Positions 49,414 to 58,379 of a stretch of DNA of 64,000 nt are shown here, piece by piece. Positions within the stretch are counted from its first letter, which is position 1. Each line of letters starts with the position of its first letter. Below the pieces are notes generated by a model. That model was not told where the DNA came from and searched no databases. It saw only the letters and a program-made list of their open reading frames with translations. The translations under genes were made by a program, and so were the position numbers. The stretch is from assembly GCA_013820875.1 (NCBI GenBank), contig JACDHS010000002.1, positions 43,756 through 107,755 of the forward strand. Direction: 5' to 3'. The DNA comes from Verrucomicrobiota bacterium. Lineage in GTDB: Bacteria > Verrucomicrobiota > Verrucomicrobiia > Limisphaerales > JACDHS01.

Positions 49414-49440
49414 AGAGGCTCTGAGTAATCAGGGCCTCTT
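49414..49440 (+). terminator. Probable intrinsic terminator
   Basis: agaggctctga-gtaa-tcagggcctct with one mismatch, followed by a T-rich tract. Confidence 0.55.
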
Positions 49441-49609
49441 ATCTTTTAGTGCCGCTGTTTCCGACTCCACAAAAAAGGCCAACTAAAAGTCAAAATCCGT
49501 ACAGTGCATTTCCCGAGGCCTTGCCACTCTGTTCCAGTGCCTGTCCCAACTAACGATTTGCTCCCGGTCACACACCTGCGGCAAGCCTGTCGGCCAGTCA
49601 CTTACCATT

Positions 49610-50701
49610 ATGAAAACGCTGCAACTTATTAAGATCGGAACCCAATGGATTGTCGCTGGCTTACTCTGCCTGGCGACCGGCTGTGCCACCAAACAGGGCG
49701 GCAAGCAGGATTACGTTTTTTATCCACGGCCACCGGACGAACCCCGGATTCAGTTTCTCATGAGTTTCTCCAGGGCGGATGAACTCGGTCGCCAAAGCAC
49801 TTTCACAGATTTCGTCGTCGGCAAATCAGACTTCTCTCCTATCAGCAAACCTTATGGTGTGGCACTGGCCAACGGCAAAATCTACGTTTGCGACACCGAC
49901 ATTGCCGCGTTGGAGATTGTGGATCTGGCGAAACGCAAGATGCGTTATTTTGCGCCAGCGGGAGAAGGCCGCATGTACCTGCCGGTCAACATTGCGGTGG
50001 ATCGCGACGGCACCCGCTACGTGACTGACCCCAGGCGCAGCCAGGTGCTGATCTACTCTGACAAAGATGAGTTCCTCGGCGCTATTGGCAAAAAGGACGA
50101 GATGAAACCGTCGGGAATCGCGCTTTTCAAGGACCGCATTTATGTGACCGATTTGAACTCGAACCCGGAGATGAACTCAACTCCTTCCGTGCGTGTTTAC
50201 TCGAAAGCGGGTCGGGAGCTTCTATTCAAGATTCCGCGCGATTCCTCTGAGGAAACAAAATTATATCAGCCAACCAACATTGCCGTAGATGACAAGGGCC
50301 ATGTCTATGTGTCGGACACAGGAGATTTCAATGTGAAGGTTTACGACAGCGAGGGCGCCTATCTCAAGACCATTGGTGAGGCAGGCCTGGGCTTCGGCAG
50401 AGTCGCCCTGGGCAAAGGCGTGGCAGTGGATCGCGAGGGGCGCGTTTACCTGGTCGATGCCAGAACGCAAGTCGTGCAGATTTTTGACAAAGAAGGCCGG
50501 ATCCTGACGTTTTTCGGTGATTCCAAAACGGACGGTCCTGGAAGCACCGCGTTGCCGGCTGGCATCGCAATAGACTACGACAATGTCAGCTACTTCCAGA
50601 GTTACGCCGCTCCTGGCTTCAAACTGGAATATATCATCATCGTCGCCAATCAATTCGGTAGCCGCAAGATCAGCGTCTTTGGTTTCGGGAAGAAAACTTA
50701 A
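49610..50701 (+). CDS. NHL-repeat (beta-propeller) lipoprotein
   Basis: Lipobox LCLATGCATK; FYPRPPDEPRIQFL; YQPTNIAVDDKGHVYVSDTGDFNVKVYDSEG. Confidence 0.85.
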   Translation: MKTLQLIKIGTQWIVAGLLCLATGCATKQGGKQDYVFYPRPPDEPRIQFLMSFSRADELGRQSTFTDFVVGKSDFSPISKPYGVALANGKIYVCDTDIAALEIVDLAKRKMRYFAPAGEGRMYLPVNIAVDRDGTRYVTDPRRSQVLIYSDKDEFLGAIGKKDEMKPSGIALFKDRIYVTDLNSNPEMNSTPSVRVYSKAGRELLFKIPRDSSEETKLYQPTNIAVDDKGHVYVSDTGDFNVKVYDSEGAYLKTIGEAGLGFGRVALGKGVAVDREGRVYLVDARTQVVQIFDKEGRILTFFGDSKTDGPGSTALPAGIAIDYDNVSYFQSYAAPGFKLEYIIIVANQFGSRKISVFGFGKKT

Positions 50702-50712
50702 CCGCCCGCCCT

Positions 50713-52653
50713 ATGCCGCAATCCCCCAGGTCACCAGACAAAATCGGCCGCTACCGGAAGGTGGTGGCCGGTGTATTGCTCGTGGCATTTGCGGGGATGT
50801 CACTTGCTGTTGCCAGTGGTACCTCGACCAAACAAAAGTTCCTGAAGTTCTTTTTTGACGGTGTCCCCGAACCCGGCACGGTCTCGACAAATGTCGTCCG
50901 ACACGATGACGAATACACTCCCTCTGCCCCGCTGAAGGATGCACCCGGTCCGCCGTCGGTCTTCAAAGGGTCAATGCACAAACCATACAGCGACAAAGGC
51001 GGCTGCTATGAGTGCCACGCCGCCGCCGACTCGAACAAGATGAAGGGGCCGCTCACGACCATTTGCTTCAACTGCCACGACGACTTTCTGAGCAAAGCCA
51101 AGTTCAAACACACTCCCGTGGAATCCGGCGAGTGTACCTCCTGTCACAACCCGCATCATTCAGAACACCCGAAGTTACTGCTGAACACACAGGACAAACT
51201 GTGCATGGAATGTCATGACCCATTCCCGGAGACCGCGAAATTCAAACATCAGCCCGCTGCAAACGGCGAATGCTCCTCGTGCCACAATCCGCACGTTTCA
51301 GAACACAAAAATCTTCTCATCAAATCCGAGGCATCACTGTGCTGGGAGTGTCACGACGAATTTCCAAAAAACGCAAAGGTCAAACATCAACCGGTCGAGA
51401 ATGGCGAATGCACCTCCTGCCACAACCCACATTTTTCCAATGAAAAAGGTTTGCTCATCAAAAGCCAGGGTTCCCTCTGCTGGGAGTGTCACGATGAGTT
51501 TCCGAAAAACGCCAAATCCATACATCAGCCGGTCGAGAATGGCGAATGTATCTCCTGCCACAATCCACACCAGTCAGAGCACCAGAAGCTGTTACGCCAA
51601 CCCGACGGCAAACTCTGCTTTGAATGTCACGAGGACACCGAGAAACAGATTGCCAAGGCCACGTTCAAACATCAACCGGTAGAGAACGGCGAATGCATCT
51701 CCTGCCATAACCCGCACCAGTCACAGCACCAAAAGCTGTTACGCCAACCCGACGGCAAACTCTGTTTTGAATGTCACGAAGACACCGAGAAACAGATTGC
51801 CAAGGCCACCTTTAAACATCAGCCGGTCGAGAATGGCGAATGTATCTCCTGCCATAACCCGCACCAGTCACAGCACCAGAAGCTGTTGCTCCAACCCGAC
51901 GGCAAACTCTGTTTTGAATGTCACGAGGACACCGAGAAACAGATTGCCAAGGCCACCTTTAAACATCAGCCGGTCGAGAATGGCGAATGCATGTCCTGTC
52001 ACAACCCGCACCAGTCACAGCACCAGAAGCTGTTGCTCCAACCCGATGGCAAACTTTGCTTTGAATGTCACGAGGACACGGAGAAGCAAATTGCCAAGGC
52101 CAAGTTCAAACATCAGCCGGTTGAGAATGGCGAATGCATCTCCTGCCACAATCCGCACCAGTCACAGCACCAAAAGCTGTTGCTCCAACCCGATGGCAAA
52201 CTCTGTTTCGAATGTCACGAAGACACGGAGAAGCAGATTGCCAAGGCCAAGTTCAAACATCAGCCAGTTGAGAATGGCGAATGTATTTCCTGCCACAACC
52301 CGCACACGTCCGATCATAAAAATCTGTTGATCAAATCGGAGGCGAAACTCTGTTTTGAATGTCACGACGATCTCGAGCAGAAGATCAACAAAGCCGAGTT
52401 CAAGCATGCACCCGTTGAAAATGGGGAGTGTTCCGCCTGCCACAGCCCGCATCAGTCAAATGAAAAGGGACTGCTGCTGATGAATACGAAGAAACTCTGC
52501 TTCGAGTGCCACGAAGAAAAAGATGTGATGAACTTGAAGGCGCATAGAAACACGCAACGTTCGTGTTCTGAATGCCACGACCCGCATTTTGGAAACGACA
52601 AGTTCTTTCTCAGGGCGCGGATGTCGAACACCGAACCATCGAAAGCCAAATGA
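50713..52653 (+). CDS. Multiheme c-type cytochrome with 23 CXXCH motifs (paired-CXXCH type)
   Basis: 23 CXXCH counted by eye; signal/anchor RYRKVVAGVLLVAFAGMSLAVA; five near-identical 49-aa diheme repeats encoded at 51547..52281. Confidence 0.93.
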   Translation: MPQSPRSPDKIGRYRKVVAGVLLVAFAGMSLAVASGTSTKQKFLKFFFDGVPEPGTVSTNVVRHDDEYTPSAPLKDAPGPPSVFKGSMHKPYSDKGGCYECHAAADSNKMKGPLTTICFNCHDDFLSKAKFKHTPVESGECTSCHNPHHSEHPKLLLNTQDKLCMECHDPFPETAKFKHQPAANGECSSCHNPHVSEHKNLLIKSEASLCWECHDEFPKNAKVKHQPVENGECTSCHNPHFSNEKGLLIKSQGSLCWECHDEFPKNAKSIHQPVENGECISCHNPHQSEHQKLLRQPDGKLCFECHEDTEKQIAKATFKHQPVENGECISCHNPHQSQHQKLLRQPDGKLCFECHEDTEKQIAKATFKHQPVENGECISCHNPHQSQHQKLLLQPDGKLCFECHEDTEKQIAKATFKHQPVENGECMSCHNPHQSQHQKLLLQPDGKLCFECHEDTEKQIAKAKFKHQPVENGECISCHNPHQSQHQKLLLQPDGKLCFECHEDTEKQIAKAKFKHQPVENGECISCHNPHTSDHKNLLIKSEAKLCFECHDDLEQKINKAEFKHAPVENGECSACHSPHQSNEKGLLLMNTKKLCFECHEEKDVMNLKAHRNTQRSCSECHDPHFGNDKFFLRARMSNTEPSKAK

Positions 52654-54653
52654 CGTTTTCCATACAAAAACGAATTTGCATTTGGCTCCTCGCCACCGCT
52701 TTGGGCGCTACGGCTGGAAATCTAAACGCGCAAAAGGGCCGGATTGAAGAACCGCGCTGGTTTCAAATTTATGGGTTGCGCAGCAGTCTCGGCGTTTACG
52801 CTGAGGGCTCCCATACAACGAGCACGTTGCGCGACGGCAGCTCAATTACCTACAACCGTTGGTTTATGGGGCCGTCGTTAAGCCTCAGTTCGCGAGGCTC
52901 GTTCTATCACCCGAATTTGGCAGAGTGGACCCTTGCAGGCGAGTTCTCGCCGGGATGGAGGACGCAAAGCGTCAGCCCCGGCAGCCCCATGATGCAACGC
53001 AGTGATTTCGAATGGCTTGGAAATTTCGAGACACGGGTACTTTTGATGGGCGAGAAGCCCTATCGCTCGTCGCTGTTTTTTGCGCAGACACACATCTTTC
53101 GCGACTACGACTTTTTCACATCGGTAACAGTGGACAGCACTCGATATGGCGGTGATTTCGGTTATCATGAAGGGCCGGTGCCGTTCAGGATTTCTATTCA
53201 CCGGCGCAGCGAAGAGACTTTCGGGCTGATCCAGACTACCTCGACCGACGACACGTCCATCACCTTTGACGCGATGAACACTCGCGCCAGCGGGGAGACA
53301 AAGCTGGTCGGGATTTTTAACCAATTCGAACGGGAAGACGGAGGGCTGGGCGGAACGGGCACCGATTTCAACCTCAACCTGAACGACATCGAAACCTTCG
53401 GCAGCCGCGCACAGATCGATGTCTTCAGCACGTTGGGCTATGCTTATCGTGAATTCTCAGAAATCCCGAGCAGTGAATGGAGCGCCGCAACAAGGCTCTC
53501 GTACCAGCACACACCGCGCTTTAGCAGCTTCTATGATGGCAGTTATTTCCGGAGTGAGGTCGGCTCCGGAAGCGCTAATAACTTCAACGGCGGAGCCGGG
53601 GTTCAGCACCAGCTCTACGATAGCCTGACTTCCACCCTGCGGGCACAAGCGGCAAACTATTCCAGCTCAGGTGGAGGTGGCAGTACTGAGTTCAGGCAAT
53701 ATTCATTGTCCCTGAGTGAAAGTTACACCAAACGCATCGGCTCCAGGTCACGTTTGAATATCGGTGGAACCTTCACCTATGAAAACAATGAGCAACAAAC
53801 CCAGGGTCTGTTCATCGACGTGCCCAACGAGAGGCATACTTTCCCAGCGTCTGGCGGCGTTTCTCCAGAGCGCATCTCTTTAAGATTACCGCATGTCCTT
53901 TCAGGCACGATCATTGTAAAAGACAACTCCGGTGCTGTAATACCCGAGGTGGGTAACTACACCATTTTTCAAAATGGCGCAGTAACCCATATCGAGCGCG
54001 TGGTCGGTTCGGTGCGCATTCCCTCGGGCGGGACAATATTGGTTGATTACTCCGCGGAAGCATCTCCGTCAGGCGACTACCAGGCATGGGGCAGGTTGGC
54101 GCAAATCCGACTTGATCTCTGGGATGGCAGAGTTGGAATTTATGGCAGGCTTAATTCCGTCGAGAACGACGCTCCGCCCGAACTCATCGCCCAGGAAATC
54201 TGGGCCTGGGCAGTCGGTGCGGAGTACAATCGGGATTGGTTCAACGTTGGGGCTGAGTACGAGGCTTACGACTCAAATTTCTCTTCCTACCGCACCGCGC
54301 GTCTGCGGCAATCCTTGCGTTTCAGGCCCGATAATCAGTCGTCTCTGACATTCGATTTCAGCCAAAATTTCACTCGCTACCTGGATGCGGATCGGCAGGA
54401 ACAGTTTTACACCGCAATCGGCCGTTACAATCGAAGGCTGACCCATCATTTGGGACTTAACATCGAAGGGGGCGGCTCCTGGCGTATCGGTGAACTCGTG
54501 GACCAAACCCGTTATGCCTTCCGACCGGGTTTGGACTTTGCAATGGGACGCCTTACAATCAAAGCCGGTTACGATTTTACGTATAACCAATACCTTAACT
54601 CGTCGGAAACCCAGAGGCATATGCTTTTCATCCGCGCCCGGCGAACTTTCTGA
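52650..54653 (+). CDS. Outer-membrane beta-barrel protein (candidate conduit porin)
   Basis: Signal peptide MTFSIQKRICIWLLATALGATAGNLNAQ; alternating aromatic/polar strands; C-terminal RARRTF; ATGA overlap with the 23-heme cytochrome gene. Confidence 0.75.
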   Translation: MTFSIQKRICIWLLATALGATAGNLNAQKGRIEEPRWFQIYGLRSSLGVYAEGSHTTSTLRDGSSITYNRWFMGPSLSLSSRGSFYHPNLAEWTLAGEFSPGWRTQSVSPGSPMMQRSDFEWLGNFETRVLLMGEKPYRSSLFFAQTHIFRDYDFFTSVTVDSTRYGGDFGYHEGPVPFRISIHRRSEETFGLIQTTSTDDTSITFDAMNTRASGETKLVGIFNQFEREDGGLGGTGTDFNLNLNDIETFGSRAQIDVFSTLGYAYREFSEIPSSEWSAATRLSYQHTPRFSSFYDGSYFRSEVGSGSANNFNGGAGVQHQLYDSLTSTLRAQAANYSSSGGGGSTEFRQYSLSLSESYTKRIGSRSRLNIGGTFTYENNEQQTQGLFIDVPNERHTFPASGGVSPERISLRLPHVLSGTIIVKDNSGAVIPEVGNYTIFQNGAVTHIERVVGSVRIPSGGTILVDYSAEASPSGDYQAWGRLAQIRLDLWDGRVGIYGRLNSVENDAPPELIAQEIWAWAVGAEYNRDWFNVGAEYEAYDSNFSSYRTARLRQSLRFRPDNQSSLTFDFSQNFTRYLDADRQEQFYTAIGRYNRRLTHHLGLNIEGGGSWRIGELVDQTRYAFRPGLDFAMGRLTIKAGYDFTYNQYLNSSETQRHMLFIRARRTF

Positions 54654-54656
54654 ACC

Positions 54657-55748
54657 ATGTTGCGCCAAAAACTACAGCAATTGAGAGACGTGCTCCCGCA
54701 CATGCGAATGACTTTGCTTCGGACGCTGCTTGTGCTGTCGCTAAGCACAGCCCTGGTTGCTGTCATAGCAGGCTGTGCATCAACAAAAAGGAATGTCCCG
54801 GCACAGAACACCTCACCAGAGCGAACCATCGTCTGGCCAGCGCCTCCTGACGAGCCACGCGTCGCCTACGAGCGTTCGGTGCTTCAGCCGTCCGATCTCG
54901 GCGCCACTATATCTGGCTTTAAGCGCGCGATGAACCGGTTCACTGGCGCCACAAAAGGAAATGAAGCGTTTCTTCGACCCTTCGGCATTGCCCTCGACGA
55001 GTCAGACAATCTCTGCTTGACCGATACCGGTGCGAACACTGTCAGCTTCTATGACCAGAGTCGCAGACGCTGGCAGTCCTGGGAAGGCGCCGGAAAGATT
55101 CGCTTTGCCGCGCCGGTCGCGGTGGCCAAACGCGGGGAGTTGATTTATGTCGCGGATTCCAGCCTGGCAAAAGTGATCGTGTTCGGCATTGACGGGAAAC
55201 TTCGCTTCGAATTGCAGGAACACATCCAGCGCCCCTCAGGGTTGGTGATTTCCGGCGAGCGCCTTTATGTCGCCGATGCGCAACAGCACACTATTGTGGT
55301 GTTCGATCTGCATGGGAAGTTCGTGTCGTCGTTCGGCCAGCGTGGTGTTGGCGAAGGCGAGTTTAACTTTCCTTCGCACATGGCAGCCGATAAAGCCGGT
55401 CAGATCTACGTGACTGACTCGATGAACAACCGCATCCAGGTATTCAACCGCGATGGTGTATTTCGCACACAGATCGGCAGCGCAGGCAACGCCCCTGGTT
55501 ACTTTGGCCGCCCAAAGGGAGTGGCGGTCGATCCGTCGGGGCACATTTATGTTCTTGATGCGGTTTTTGATAATATCCAAGTGTTCGATGATAAGGGCCG
55601 GTTGCTGCTACAATTGGGCCGCTCAGGGAGTGAACCTGGCGAATGGTGGCTGCCGAACGCCATCGCTATTGGCCGCGACCACCGCATTTACGTAACCGAC
55701 TCGTATAATCACCGGGTTCAAATCCTCCAATACGTAGGAAACCAATGA
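54657..55748 (+). CDS. NHL-repeat lipoprotein, paralogue of 49610..50701
   Basis: Lipobox VAVIAGCAST; WPAPPDEPRVAYERSV; NHL units FNFPSHMAADKAGQIYVTDSMNNRIQVFNRDG. Confidence 0.87.
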   Translation: MLRQKLQQLRDVLPHMRMTLLRTLLVLSLSTALVAVIAGCASTKRNVPAQNTSPERTIVWPAPPDEPRVAYERSVLQPSDLGATISGFKRAMNRFTGATKGNEAFLRPFGIALDESDNLCLTDTGANTVSFYDQSRRRWQSWEGAGKIRFAAPVAVAKRGELIYVADSSLAKVIVFGIDGKLRFELQEHIQRPSGLVISGERLYVADAQQHTIVVFDLHGKFVSSFGQRGVGEGEFNFPSHMAADKAGQIYVTDSMNNRIQVFNRDGVFRTQIGSAGNAPGYFGRPKGVAVDPSGHIYVLDAVFDNIQVFDDKGRLLLQLGRSGSEPGEWWLPNAIAIGRDHRIYVTDSYNHRVQILQYVGNQ

Positions 55749-57484
55749 AGGCAAACGTTCATCAATACTTCGCGAAATGCGCTGCCATGTTGGTTGCGCT
55801 CGCAATGGTGTGGGCGGGTGACCCAACTGCTCAGGCCGAGAGCATCATCAATTCCAAGCACAACCTTTCGGCAAGCGGCCCCGGCACGATCAAAGCGAGC
55901 ACCGAAACAGAGGTTTGCATTTTCTGTCATACCCCGCACAGAAGTTCCGATCTCATGCCGCTATGGAACCATCACACGTCCGCAGTGGACAATTACACGC
56001 CCTATAGCAGCACGACATTGAAGGCCACAGTCGGCCAGCCCACCGGCGCATCGAAACTCTGCCTGAGTTGTCATGATGGCACCGTCGCCCTGGGAATGGT
56101 TTATAGCCGCACAACGCCGATTGCCATGCAGAACAGCGTCACCACAATGCCGGACGGGCCAAGCAACGTGGGAACCGACTTGTCCTCCGATCACCCGATT
56201 TCTTTCGTATACGACAGCGCGCTGGCTGCCGCACATGGACAACTAAAAGATCCCAGCACCCTCACGGAACGAGTCCGCCTCGACCACAATAACGAGATGC
56301 AATGCACCGCCTGCCACGATCCGCATAATAATCAATACGGTAATTTCCTCGTGATGGATAACACCGCTTCTGCCATATGCATTACCTGCCATGATCTCCC
56401 CGGGTGGTCAGGTTCCGCACATGGCACTTCAACCGCGCGGATGCCGGAGGCCGCTTCGCTCAATCAAGCTTTGGCAGAGATGGCGTCGGTTAAAAAGGTT
56501 TCCTCCAGCAAGCACACTGTTGCTGACAACGCCTGCGCCAGTTGCCATGTGCCGCATAAATCCGGCTCCAGACAACGATTGCTCAAGGAATCTCGCGAGG
56601 ATCAAACCTGTTATACCTGCCACGGCGGCAATTCAAAAACCGGCAAAAATATCGCTGCGGAATTTAACAAATTCAGTGTGCATCCTGTCCTGACTACATC
56701 GGGGCTCCACGATCCCATGGAAGATCTGATTAATTCGGATCGTCACGCTTCCTGTAGCGATTGTCATAACACCCATTTTTCCACCGGCAACAAAGCGGCC
56801 GCGCCGAACGCCAGCGGCGCCATCCTTGGAACCCGCGGGGTCAGCTCCGGAGGTACGCTCGTCAAATCCATCACCAAAGAATACGAGCTTTGCTTTCGCT
56901 GCCACGGTGACAGCCTTGCGCCTGCGCCGAGCCAGGTGCCGCGCCAGTTCACCAGCACGAACGCGCGCCTGAAATTCAGCCCATCGAACAAGTCGTTTCA
57001 TCCGGTGGTTTCACCAGGCCGTAATCCCCATGTGCCGAGCCTGATCGCTCCATGGACACCCTCCAGCATGATGAAATGCACCGATTGCCATAACAACGAC
57101 CAGGCTCCTGCCGCCGGCGGCACCGGCCCAAACGGCCCGCATGGCTCGGCTCATAGCCCCTTGCTTGAGCGCAATTTGACAATGGTTGATTTCCGTCCCG
57201 AGAGCCCGATCGAATATGCCCTCTGCTACAAATGCCACGACCGCTCCAGCATTCTCAGCGACCAAAGCTTCAAAGGACACAGAAAGCATATCGTCGATTA
57301 CCAAACGTCCTGCACGACCTGTCACGATTCGCATGGCGCCAGCAACCCTGGCTTGATTAACTTCAATACCACTTACGCCACGCCCTCTTCCAGTGGGCAG
57401 CTTTATTACCAAAGCATCGGCAATCGCAACAGCAGTTGCGCCCTCACCTGCCACGGCAAAGACCACAATCCGCTCAGCTATTGA
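55745..57484 (+). CDS. Multiheme c-type cytochrome (11 CXXCH plus one CX3CH)
   Basis: CIFCH, CLSCH, CTACH, CITCH, CASCH, CYTCH, CSDCH, CFRCH, CTDCH, CYKCH, CTTCH and CALTCH; ATGA overlap with the upstream NHL gene. Confidence 0.92.
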   Translation: MKANVHQYFAKCAAMLVALAMVWAGDPTAQAESIINSKHNLSASGPGTIKASTETEVCIFCHTPHRSSDLMPLWNHHTSAVDNYTPYSSTTLKATVGQPTGASKLCLSCHDGTVALGMVYSRTTPIAMQNSVTTMPDGPSNVGTDLSSDHPISFVYDSALAAAHGQLKDPSTLTERVRLDHNNEMQCTACHDPHNNQYGNFLVMDNTASAICITCHDLPGWSGSAHGTSTARMPEAASLNQALAEMASVKKVSSSKHTVADNACASCHVPHKSGSRQRLLKESREDQTCYTCHGGNSKTGKNIAAEFNKFSVHPVLTTSGLHDPMEDLINSDRHASCSDCHNTHFSTGNKAAAPNASGAILGTRGVSSGGTLVKSITKEYELCFRCHGDSLAPAPSQVPRQFTSTNARLKFSPSNKSFHPVVSPGRNPHVPSLIAPWTPSSMMKCTDCHNNDQAPAAGGTGPNGPHGSAHSPLLERNLTMVDFRPESPIEYALCYKCHDRSSILSDQSFKGHRKHIVDYQTSCTTCHDSHGASNPGLINFNTTYATPSSSGQLYYQSIGNRNSSCALTCHGKDHNPLSY

Positions 57485-57610
57485 GTCCAGGGCTCTTCCT
57501 GCAAGAAAAGCCAAGAGATTGACAATCCGGGTGGAGTAGCATTCTGAGAAAAAGACCAATCTGCACTGGATGCAACACTACCGCATCAGCAATCAAAGAG
57601 AGAAATTCTT

Positions 57611-57931
57611 ATGAAAACAAAAATACTCATCACCATCTTTGCAACCACACTGGCCATGTCCCTCTCAGCCGCAGATGTATCAGAAAACTACGAAAAACAT
57701 TGCACCAAATGCCATGGCGAGGACGGAAAAGGGGACACCAAAATGGGCAAGAAATCCGGGGTTAAAGATTTAACAGATCCAAAGATCCAGGCCGAGTTCA
57801 AGGATGAGAGACTGTTTAAGGCAATTAAAGAGGGCATCAAGGACGGAGACAAAACAAAGATGAAACCTTCCGAAGGTTTGGACGATGATGAAATCAAGGC
57901 ACTTGTGGCGCACGTGAAGAAGTTCAAGTAA
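57611..57931 (+). CDS. Monoheme class I cytochrome c
   Basis: Signal peptide; HCTKCHGEDGKGDTKMGKKSGVKDLTD; MKPSEGLDDDEIKALVAHVKKFK. Confidence 0.9.
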   Translation: MKTKILITIFATTLAMSLSAADVSENYEKHCTKCHGEDGKGDTKMGKKSGVKDLTDPKIQAEFKDERLFKAIKEGIKDGDKTKMKPSEGLDDDEIKALVAHVKKFK

Positions 57932-57993
57932 AAGGCCGCAAGTCCAAGCGTTAAACTGATTGCTAACTGAGAAACAAGACAAAGGAAAAACAT

Positions 57994-58317
57994 ATGAAAA
58001 ACATTGTAACCATAGCATTTGCCCTGGTCGTTTCAGCAGCCGCATTGACAGCCGCGGACGTTAAAGAGAATTGGACCACGCACTGCGCCAAATGCCACGG
58101 CGAAGATGGCAAAGGCGACACCAAGATGGGCAAAAAATCCGGTGCGAAAGATTATACGGACGCAAAAGTCCTTTCTGAAATGAAGGATGATCAATCCTTC
58201 AAATCAGTGAAGGAAGGGATGAAAAAGGATGACAAAACCTTGATGAAGCCAGCGGAAAAACTGAGTGACGATGAGATCAAAGCGCTCGTTGCTCACATTC
58301 GCACGTTCAAGAAGTAA
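57994..58317 (+). CDS. Monoheme class I cytochrome c (paralogue)
   Basis: HCAKCHGEDGKGDTKMGKKSGAKDYTD; tandem duplicate of the previous gene. Confidence 0.9.
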   Translation: MKNIVTIAFALVVSAAALTAADVKENWTTHCAKCHGEDGKGDTKMGKKSGAKDYTDAKVLSEMKDDQSFKSVKEGMKKDDKTLMKPAEKLSDDEIKALVAHIRTFKK

Positions 58318-58379
58318 GCTTTGCGTCGGCGCGGAATCATCCGGCTTCCGCGCCAGGTCAGGCCGGGTAAACCAGGGGC

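Noticed and set aside
51767-52330. 187-aa repeat-rich plus-strand ORF
   Set aside because: Out-of-frame reading of the 147-bp heme repeats; the in-frame product has 23 CXXCH motifs.
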